Shown here: positions 1 through 6,655 of the stretch, piece by piece
Position numbering within the stretch: position 1 is the first letter of the stretch
How the letters are laid out: every line of letters starts with the position of its first letter
Assembly (NCBI GenBank): GCA_021776915.1
Contig: JAIQZU010000079.1
Coordinates: 1-64,000 of the forward strand
Origin: Candidatus Scalindua sp.
GTDB taxonomy: Bacteria; Planctomycetota; Brocadiia; Brocadiales; Scalinduaceae
DNA: 64,000 nucleotides
Direction of reading: 5' to 3'
Position numbers and translations under genes: made by a program
Notes under the pieces: generated by a model
Told to the model about the DNA's origin: nothing
The model's input: the letters and a program-made list of their open reading frames with translations, nothing else
The model's database searches: none

Positions 1-44
1 GGCAACAAAGCCATTTGTTTACGATTACTATATCTATATGCCAT
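1..44 (-). mobile_element. 5' end of an IS transposase gene (partial)
   Basis: On the minus strand an ATG at 44 opens a reading frame that runs off the window edge and begins MAYRYSNRKQMALL. This opening resembles the N-terminus of IS1182-type DDE transposases (MAYRYG..Q..L). A strong Shine-Dalgarno, AAAGGAGGT, lies just upstream at about 51-58. Only 14 codons are visible, so the family call is inference; a non-transposase gene is possible. Confidence 0.5.
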
Positions 45-410
45 TCATATACCTCCTTTCTTGAGGTATATTATACCAAAGACATTTCATGTTTACTAAG
101 CCTTCTAATTCTTTTGTCCTTGTTATTATGACACAGTCTGCAATCGGTCGGGCAGGGATATTCTGATTTCGTGTTTTATATACACAATATGTGACTTTAT
201 TGCTATTTATAATTCCATTTACATGGTATAAAAACTTCCTAAACTACAAGAAGTATACCTGATTTACTGCAACTTGTTAAATATTTTATTATATATTTAG
301 AAGGTGATCCAAGACCTTTCGGGGCTATTAATCACATATTTCATTTGACAGTTTCAGCTTGACCATGTCGTTTTATTGGCATATGATGGAGAAATAATTA
401 TGAAATTTAT
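45..410. other. AT-rich intergenic stretch
   Basis: No convincing gene is seen. The part nearest 45 carries the ribosome binding site and presumably the promoter and terminal end of the insertion sequence whose transposase starts at 44. No terminal inverted repeat could be assigned because the other end is outside the window. Confidence 0.5.
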
Positions 411-524
411 GTTAGGTGGCTATCGCGACAAAAGATTATCCTTCGACTCCGCTCAGGATGACGCAACACTAAATGCTAGGGATGATGTCACACTGAGCGG
501 AGTCGAAGTGTTATCAACATTGAA
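411..524. repeat. Palindromic dispersed repeat, copy A
   Basis: A perfect 15-bp inverted repeat, cttcgactccgctca (441-455) and tgagcggagtcgaag (494-508), sits in a longer conserved element whose outer parts (gttaggt...gctatcg and gtgttatcaacattgaa) recur at 29000-29089. This copy has about 24 extra bases between the arms. It is a non-autonomous repeat, MITE- or REP-like, that has landed at the 5' end of the following gene and makes its open frame look artificially long. Confidence 0.8.
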
Positions 525-1458
525 ATCCCTATACATCAAGTTAAAATGCATAATACTATTGACAACACTTTTCGTAGTGTTTTTAAATTATACGTCCGTA
601 GCTTTATCATTACCTGAAGAAAAGGATTTCCATTCATATTGGTATAATTACGGCGCTGAAATAACGTGCTTCGAACTCGAACAGGGCCGATATGGCGAGA
701 TTCATTCAGGTCATGTAGTCTTAATATTTGTTACAGAGCCGTTTCTTCCCGACATACAGGTAAAGGCAGATTTCGAGGCATCCCGTGAAAAGAGCATACC
801 CGTCTTAAAGCTCAACCTTATCAAGAGATTTGATACGGGTATTTATGACTACTCCATGATGAAATCCGTATTTACGCCGATTCCTTCAGAACAACATCAA
901 TTCAGCAAGACATTAAAAGTATCAACTACAAGGCAGGACTGGTGCGGCCATGTCTATCTACAGTATAATCTTGAGGGAGATCACTATAAAGTAGAGCAAT
1001 ATTCGTATTTTGAAAAGGAAGGAGACAAGACTGTAAACATACCGTCCGTGCACCTGGAGGATGAAATATGGACGCGCATACGAATTGATCCCAAAACCCT
1101 TCCATTAGGGAAAATCGAAATGATTCCCGGGAGTTTTTTCACTACATTGCGCATGATTGACTTAAGAGCGGAAAAGGCCGTTGCAGAATTGACAAACACG
1201 CAGGAAGGAGATAGGGGGGGTGTCTCTCAGTATACGGTGAAGTACCCATCCCTTGGCAGAACTCTTTCTATCCGTTTCAACCGGAATTTCCCTCATGATA
1301 TTCTATCCTGGAGCGAGACCTGTCCGAGTGGCTCGGGAGAGGATGCAAAAGTACTGACAACAAAGGCAACACGCACACATGCCGTCATGGTGGATTACTG
1401 GAATAAAAACAGCGTAAAAGACCTCAAGCTCAGAAAAGAACTGGGTTTGATAAAGTGA
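520..1458 (+). CDS. Exported conserved hypothetical protein
   Basis: The frame is open from 376, but 411-524 is a dispersed repeat, so the native start is probably later. The TTG at 520 is chosen because it precedes a clean signal sequence: a Lys pair, a hydrophobic core (IILLTTLFVVFL) and a small-residue cleavage region (SVALS). The mature part of about 290 residues includes YGEIHSGHVVLIFVTEPF and a Tyr/Asp/Trp-rich C-terminus. It resembles a family of about 300-aa exported proteins seen in Bacteroidota and elsewhere, sometimes misnamed septum formation inhibitor. Function is unknown. The last 88 bp of the gene are repeated at 2195-2282. A later start, such as the TTG near 559, is possible. 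Confidence 0.65.
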   Translation: MKSLYIKLKCIILLTTLFVVFLNYTSVALSLPEEKDFHSYWYNYGAEITCFELEQGRYGEIHSGHVVLIFVTEPFLPDIQVKADFEASREKSIPVLKLNLIKRFDTGIYDYSMMKSVFTPIPSEQHQFSKTLKVSTTRQDWCGHVYLQYNLEGDHYKVEQYSYFEKEGDKTVNIPSVHLEDEIWTRIRIDPKTLPLGKIEMIPGSFFTTLRMIDLRAEKAVAELTNTQEGDRGGVSQYTVKYPSLGRTLSIRFNRNFPHDILSWSETCPSGSGEDAKVLTTKATRTHAVMVDYWNKNSVKDLKLRKELGLIK

Positions 1459-1621
1459 TTCATTAAGAAATTCACCGCAGAGAGCGCAGAGAAGAATTAT
1501 AGATGCAGTAAGTTAGAGATAAAATGTTGTGATTTACGATTTGAAAACACATATGTCTTGGTTAAAGAGTTACATGAGGGAATTGTGTCAAGTGGCGGGA
1601 TGTGGCCCCTGTTTGTTTCAA

Positions 1622-1891
1622 CTAAAACCTGGAGATTAATTTTTCATATTCCGAATGCGAGCCAATCCAGAACCAGGTAATAGTATTACCCTCCTTTAGC
1701 CCAAGTGCCCGATAACCACGACTGATACGAACAGAATAAAGAGGTTCTGTGCTGTGAATGGATTTGAAATGAAGGCTAGGATGGTTAGGGTTGTTATTCA
1801 ATGCTTCATAGGCTTTTACAGCTTGGTTCTGGACGTCTTTGGGAAGTGCATCAAAAAGATTCCAAAACTCTTTCGTAGTGCGGGATATCAT
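1622..1891 (-). CDS. RelE/ParE-superfamily toxin
   Basis: An 89-aa basic protein with the RelE fold pattern: an N-terminal helix (EFWNLFDALPKDVQNQAVKA), a central LHFKSIHS strand, then YSVRISRGYRALG and a C-terminal WFWIGSHSEYEKLI. Members of this family are ribosome-dependent mRNA interferases or gyrase poisons; which applies here cannot be told. The ATG overlaps the end of the upstream antitoxin gene by four bases, so the two are translationally coupled. The antitoxin-first order and the overlap are typical of type II toxin-antitoxin pairs. The locus sits between two copies of the neighbouring gene's 3' end. Confidence 0.85.
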   Translation of the reverse strand: MISRTTKEFWNLFDALPKDVQNQAVKAYEALNNNPNHPSLHFKSIHSTEPLYSVRISRGYRALGLKEGNTITWFWIGSHSEYEKLISRF

Positions 1892-2112
1892 TTTGTCTTA
1901 GATGCAGGATCAAAGGGAAGCGTTTCTCCTTGTTTAATCTCATTACGAACTTTTGTTGCAAGTTTAGAAAGAGGTTCCTGAGAATTGGTAAAAGATGTTT
2001 CCCACTTCTTTTCATCTTCTAATTCTTCCAATATAATGGCAGCAATGGCGTCTTGAGAAGAGTCAGCTAGTTTGGAAGCTTGGTTAAATGCTTTTTTTAA
2101 TAGTTTGGTCAT
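1888..2112 (-). CDS. Antitoxin partner of the RelE-like toxin
   Basis: A 74-aa protein with an Ala/Glu-rich helical N-terminus (MTKLLKKAFNQASKLADSSQ, then DAIAAIILEELEDEKKWE) and a C-terminal segment ending in LPFDPASKTK. This layout matches the small antitoxins that precede RelE-like toxins of the adjacent type. It should bind and neutralise the toxin and probably autorepress the pair. It overlaps the toxin start by four bases. No DNA-binding motif is obvious, so its role in repression is inferred. Confidence 0.8.
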   Translation of the reverse strand: MTKLLKKAFNQASKLADSSQDAIAAIILEELEDEKKWETSFTNSQEPLSKLATKVRNEIKQGETLPFDPASKTK

Positions 2113-2194
2113 AATCTATAATTCTATTCAAAAACTTGTAACAAACAAGTGAAAAATTAAGAATTAATGGTTATAGAAAATCTCCAAAAGCACG

Positions 2195-2282
2195 ACGCAC
2201 ACATGCCGTCATGGTGGATTACTGGAATAAAAACAGCGTAAAAGACCTCAAGCTCAGAAAAGAACTGGGTTTGGTAAAATGA
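2195..2282 (+). pseudogene. Detached 3' tail of the exported-protein gene
   Basis: These 88 bp repeat 1371-1458 (offset 824) with only two substitutions near the end, and encode the same C-terminus from THAVMVDYWNKNSVKD to the stop. No upstream body of the gene remains, though about 15 bp before the repeat are also weakly similar. It is either the remnant of a tandem paralogue or a target duplication left when the toxin-antitoxin segment inserted. Confidence 0.8.
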
Positions 2283-2591
2283 ATAGGACTCAGATAAAAC
2301 GCAGATAACGGGAAAAAGAATTCTCACGCGAAGGCGCCAAGTACGCAAAGTTTCAAATCATTTTTCCTCTTGATTTTAGTATTTACTAAAGTATTATATC
2401 GCTAGTAACTTACGACCTACCAAATCGATATACCATCAGATGATGGATATACTTTTCATAAATTAAGTTTATTTTTACAAGGATGTAAAAATATGAACTT
2501 TTCCACTGACGTATCATAGTATAATATAAATTATGTTACTCGAAATAAATGGTATCTGTATTTTAACTGTTAGGAATGATAGGTAATAATT
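2283..2591. other. Intergenic stretch with degenerate repeat motifs
   Basis: Contains a fragment reading ttctcacgcgaaggcgccaa followed by gtacgcaaag, of a type that recurs in spirit at 1470-1497 and 12935-13000. The rest, 2370-2591, is AT-rich and probably holds the promoter for the PIN-domain gene, but no clear -35/-10 pair was assigned. Confidence 0.4.
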
Positions 2592-3545
2592 GTGGCAACC
2601 AAATCTAAATCACAAGCCAAGCGCAAACCAATACAATCTTATGCGTTTATTGATACAAATATATTTTTAGATTTTTACAGGGCTAAAACAGAAGCAACTT
2701 TATCTATGATAGAGAAGTTAGATAGCGTAAAAGGTAGAATTATATGTACATACCAAGTGGAGATGGAGTTTCTTAAGAATCGCCAGGGAGAAATAACTAA
2801 CATACTTAGAGATTCAGTGTTAAACGTAAATAGCAATCTTCCTGCTGTTATATCTGACACTCAGCTAAGTGAAGCCCTAAAAATTCATCAAAAGGACATA
2901 AAGAAAAAGAAGCATCAGCTTGAAAAACAAGTCCTGAATCTTGTCAGAAATCCTGGTAAGAATGATCGCGTGTTCAAAGTACTCGATAATATTTTTAATA
3001 GTAAGTCAAACCATGTACTGACAAGAGATATGCCAGTGAGACAACAAATTAAGAAAAGAGCTTGGCGTCGTTTTATTCTTGGGTATCCACCTAGAAAAAA
3101 TAGGGATACTTCTATAGGTGATGCACTGAATTGGGAATGGATCATTCAGTGTGCAAAAGAACTCAAAGGAAAGTTTATCATCGTTTCCAGAGACTCTGAT
3201 TTTGGTTCAGAATTCTCAGGAAACTATTTCTTAAATGATCAGCTAAAGTCAGAATTTCGAAACAGGGTAGGTAAGAAATCGATTATATTAACAAGAAAAC
3301 TATCAGATGCGCTGAAGCTGCTAGAAGTACATGTTACTAAAGAAGAGCTAAAGTCAGAGGCTGAGGTGTTATCAATTACCAGTCAACGACCTAACACTGC
3401 TAGTATTCTTGAGGCTCTTAACAAGCCATTGTTCTCGGATGAATCTAAAGAGGGATTTAAAAGAATGTCTGAAAAACTTGAAAGGTTCAAGGAACAAATG
3501 CAGATCATTAGCCAAGCACTTAGAGGGCGCAATGATGATTTGTAA
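2592..3545 (+). CDS. PIN-domain nuclease (DUF4935-like)
   Basis: A 317-aa protein starting at a GTG. The N-terminal 210 residues have PIN-fold hallmarks: AFIDTNIFLDFYR with Asp21 and Asp27, QVEMEFLKNR with Glu57/Glu59, DTSIGDALNWEW with Asp172/Asp177, and FIIVSRDSDFGSEF with Asp201/Asp203. These acidic residues would bind the metal of a ribonuclease. The layout, with a long insert between the second and third acidic positions, resembles the DUF4935/PIN-like group rather than small VapC toxins. The C-terminal 100 residues are helical and charged. It lies 68 bp upstream of the nuclease-HerA genes in the same orientation, so it could be part of that defence locus or a separate unit. No antitoxin is next to it. 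Confidence 0.75.
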   Translation: MATKSKSQAKRKPIQSYAFIDTNIFLDFYRAKTEATLSMIEKLDSVKGRIICTYQVEMEFLKNRQGEITNILRDSVLNVNSNLPAVISDTQLSEALKIHQKDIKKKKHQLEKQVLNLVRNPGKNDRVFKVLDNIFNSKSNHVLTRDMPVRQQIKKRAWRRFILGYPPRKNRDTSIGDALNWEWIIQCAKELKGKFIIVSRDSDFGSEFSGNYFLNDQLKSEFRNRVGKKSIILTRKLSDALKLLEVHVTKEELKSEAEVLSITSQRPNTASILEALNKPLFSDESKEGFKRMSEKLERFKEQMQIISQALRGRNDDL

Positions 3546-3613
3546 AAATGTGATCCAGTTGGACGCTTTGCGATCCTGAGTGTAACCGCTACCTAAAAAG
3601 GTCAAAATAACAA

Positions 3614-4822
3614 ATGCGAGATAGAAGTGCTATAGATACAATATTAGGGTATTTTTATCAATTCGATTGTTCAATAGAAATGTTGCTTGCTCTTCAAAAT
3701 AATTCTGACACTATAACTGTTGAAGGAATTGAAGACATTGATATTAATTCTGCATCCAAAGAAACTGCCATTCAATGTAAATATTATTCAAAAACAGCAT
3801 ATAATCATTCAGTTATTGCAAAACCTATTCGACTAATGCTTTCTCACTACAAAGAAGTTAAAGAAGGTAGAAAGCCTAAGATCAAATACAAAATTTATGG
3901 CCATTATAAATCTGGGCAATCTAAATTGCCATCTCCAATAACTATAGATTTCTTAAAAACTAAATTTTTATCTTATAGAAGAGATGGAATTAATTACGAG
4001 CATCACATTGTCTTAGGTCTCAGTGATAATGACTTGGCTGAGTTTCTCGATTTGCTTGATATCGATATTAAAGCGAGGACTTATGATGCACAGCTCAACA
4101 AAATTATTAAAATTCTTCAGGCCGAATTTTCCTGTGACAAATTTGAGGCTGATCATTTTTATTATAGCAACGCTTTACAAACAATTAAAGATATTGCAAT
4201 AAAAAGCAATGTGTCAGACCGGGTAATTTCTAAAGGTGATTTTTTAAATAAGATAAACAAGAAAGAACTTCTTTTTGATTTATGGCTGTTAAAATTAAAA
4301 GGTAAGGAAAAGCACTTTAGAGCACTTAGAAAAAAATATTTCTCAAGTTTGAACACTTCACCCTTTGAACGCTTCTTTTTGTTCGAAGTTCCGGACAGTT
4401 TCAAACAAAACGAATTAAAAGAATTGCTATTTACAATTTCAAGAAAATGGTCAAAGTTGACAAAAAGAACTACTGAGCCATTTTGCCCATATGTTTATCT
4501 TCACAATTTACCGAAAGAAAAACTAATTGAGATAAAAGTTGAATTGCAAAATGAGGATTTTAGTTTTATTGATGGATATGATTTTCAAGGAGCATCATTC
4601 AGTCATAATTCGTTAGTTAAACAAGCAAGTCATAATAACGTAATTAAAATTAAGATACTGAATGAATTAGATTATATCGACTTGGTGTTAAGTGATATTT
4701 CTGCAACTAAAGAGGTGTATCAATTTTTCTTGTCTTCACCTTTTTATGATAATTCAAGCAATGAATTAAAGCATGTCAAAATTCAGATTAATGAATTAAC
4801 TGATATTAAGGAGATTATCTAA
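3614..4822 (+). CDS. DUF4297/Cap4-like nuclease-domain protein of a HerA defence pair
   Basis: A 402-aa protein. Residues 1-90 look like a PD-(D/E)XK nuclease of the DUF4297/Cap4 type: AIDTILGYFYQFDCSIEMLL, then VEGIEDIDI (Glu37, Glu40, Asp41, Asp43) and AIQCKYY (Gln54, Lys56). In this fold the acidic group and the Q-x-K form the active site, so DNA cleavage is the likely activity. Residues 100-400 are Lys- and Phe-rich with no domain I recognise; they may be sensing or assembly regions. The stop is one base from the ATG of the HerA-type ATPase, so the two are co-translated. DUF4297 proteins paired with HerA ATPases are known antiphage systems. The assignment of this particular protein rests on motif and context. 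Confidence 0.7.
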   Translation: MRDRSAIDTILGYFYQFDCSIEMLLALQNNSDTITVEGIEDIDINSASKETAIQCKYYSKTAYNHSVIAKPIRLMLSHYKEVKEGRKPKIKYKIYGHYKSGQSKLPSPITIDFLKTKFLSYRRDGINYEHHIVLGLSDNDLAEFLDLLDIDIKARTYDAQLNKIIKILQAEFSCDKFEADHFYYSNALQTIKDIAIKSNVSDRVISKGDFLNKINKKELLFDLWLLKLKGKEKHFRALRKKYFSSLNTSPFERFFLFEVPDSFKQNELKELLFTISRKWSKLTKRTTEPFCPYVYLHNLPKEKLIEIKVELQNEDFSFIDGYDFQGASFSHNSLVKQASHNNVIKIKILNELDYIDLVLSDISATKEVYQFFLSSPFYDNSSNELKHVKIQINELTDIKEII

Positions 4823-4823
4823 G

Positions 4824-6581
4824 ATGGCTGAGCAAAATGAGAAAATGAATGCAGAGGTTATTGCGGTCTATCCGAACAAAGTGAAAATATCCGTAGATAA
4901 ATTAGATGATTTTAAAATTGCTGATGAAGAGTTGAAAGTTGGTTCTTATTTAAGAATTGCAGATAATGAAAATGCCATACTCATTGCTATAATTGAGAAC
5001 TTTTCAATTGAAGTGAGTGAAGAAGGGAGAAGGAAATATATTATTGAAGCCAATCCATTGGGAATTATAAAAGATGGCAAATTTCAAAGGGGTGGAGATT
5101 CAATCGCCATTCCACCTAAAAAAGTTGAGCCAGCTGAAAATGATGAAATATCCAAAATTTATGAGGAATCCATTGAAAAAGAAGACAAATTTATTTTTTC
5201 ATCGCTATCTTCAAACCGAGATATAAAAGTCCCAGTAGATGGAAATAAATTCTTTAACAAACATATTGCCGTTATAGGTTCAACGGGTTCAGGAAAATCA
5301 CATACTTTAACAAAAATAATTCAAAATGCTGTTTTGGAGAAAAACGGTGATTATGAATTGAATAATTCACATATAGTAATTTTTGATATTCATTCAGAAT
5401 ATCGCTCTGCATTCCCAAAAACAAATATTATTACAGTAGAGGATTTAGTATTGCCGTACTGGTTGTTAAATAGTGAAGAATTAGAAGAGATCTTTTTAGA
5501 ATCTGGTGACTTTAATAACTACAATCAAGCATCTGTTTTACGTACAGTAATTACAGAAAACAAAAAGGTTCATAATGAAACTATGAAAAAAATATTTTTT
5601 GACAGTCCGATTAAATTTGATATTGATGAAGTTCTTAATTGCTTAATGAATATTAAGAATGAAACTCGCACATCCGAAAGTCCGAATGAAATTCAATTTA
5701 AAGATGGGGCTAAAGATTTTGCAAGTGAAGAAGATAAGATTAAAAAGTATTTTTCTGCTCAATTTGAATTCAATCCTACACAGAGATCAAGTAAAGAAAA
5801 GGTTGGAATTTCAAAAGGTGTTTATGCGGACGGAACTCTGGATAAATTTGTATCAAGATTTCAAGCTAAAAAGAATCAGGATAGACTTAATTTCTTATTT
5901 GGAAGCAAGTCTAAATCGATTTCTTTCGAAGATACTTTGAAGCAGTTTATAGGATATCAGGATGATAAAAAAACAAATGTTACTATAATCGATTTGAGTG
6001 GTGTCCCATTTGAAGTTTTAAGTATTACAGTGTCATTAATTTCAAGGCTATTATTCGAATATGGCTACTATTACAAGCGATTGCGCACTAGAACAAATCC
6101 TGATGAAAAAATTAACAACGATGTGCCATTATTATTAGTTTATGAAGAAGCTCATAAATATGTACCCAGAAGTGACTTAGCCAGATACAAAGCCTCAAAA
6201 AATTCAATTGAAAGAATTGCCAAGGAAGGGCGTAAGTATGGTGTTACATTGCTTCTTGCAAGCCAAAGACCGTCTGAAATATCTGAAACAATATTTTCTC
6301 AATGCAATAATTTTATTGCAATGCGCTTGACAAATCCAGATGATCAAAATTATGTAAAGCGGTTATTACCTGATACACTAGGTACCCTGATTGATACATT
6401 GCCAGTATTTAAAGCAGGAGAAGGAATATTAATAGGTGATGCAATTGTGTTGCCTTCGATTGTAATGATAGATGGATGCGATTTACATCCTTCATCGAAT
6501 GATATCCCTTATTGGGATTTATGGAAAGAAAAATGGAAAATGGTTGATTTTACTAAGATTAAAGACGAATGGTATAGTTGA
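4824..6581 (+). CDS. HerA-type hexameric DNA-translocase ATPase
   Basis: A 585-aa protein. An N-terminal barrel of about 100 residues (HAS-barrel-like) is followed by an FtsK/HerA ATPase core (DUF87). The Walker A GSTGSGKS is at residues 152-159 and the Walker B LLLVYEEAH, with Glu441/Glu442, is near residue 441. The downstream LLLASQRPSEIS is the sensor/arginine region usual in HerA. HerA proteins form hexameric rings that move on or bind DNA and act with a partner nuclease. Here the partner is the gene ending one base upstream. An AGGAG ribosome binding site lies inside the end of that gene. DNA here is visibly more AT-rich than the core genes, consistent with transfer. Confidence 0.85.
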   Translation: MAEQNEKMNAEVIAVYPNKVKISVDKLDDFKIADEELKVGSYLRIADNENAILIAIIENFSIEVSEEGRRKYIIEANPLGIIKDGKFQRGGDSIAIPPKKVEPAENDEISKIYEESIEKEDKFIFSSLSSNRDIKVPVDGNKFFNKHIAVIGSTGSGKSHTLTKIIQNAVLEKNGDYELNNSHIVIFDIHSEYRSAFPKTNIITVEDLVLPYWLLNSEELEEIFLESGDFNNYNQASVLRTVITENKKVHNETMKKIFFDSPIKFDIDEVLNCLMNIKNETRTSESPNEIQFKDGAKDFASEEDKIKKYFSAQFEFNPTQRSSKEKVGISKGVYADGTLDKFVSRFQAKKNQDRLNFLFGSKSKSISFEDTLKQFIGYQDDKKTNVTIIDLSGVPFEVLSITVSLISRLLFEYGYYYKRLRTRTNPDEKINNDVPLLLVYEEAHKYVPRSDLARYKASKNSIERIAKEGRKYGVTLLLASQRPSEISETIFSQCNNFIAMRLTNPDDQNYVKRLLPDTLGTLIDTLPVFKAGEGILIGDAIVLPSIVMIDGCDLHPSSNDIPYWDLWKEKWKMVDFTKIKDEWYS

Positions 6582-6655
6582 GAACACAACACTATCCATT
6601 CTGTGAAAAGTGTATAAAAGAATAACATAGACGTTGAGTTGCGCATGTACATTAA

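Noticed and set aside
376-519. Upstream part of the exported-protein frame as genuine N-terminus
   Set aside because: 411-524 is a dispersed repeat also found at 29000, and a signal peptide begins only after it.
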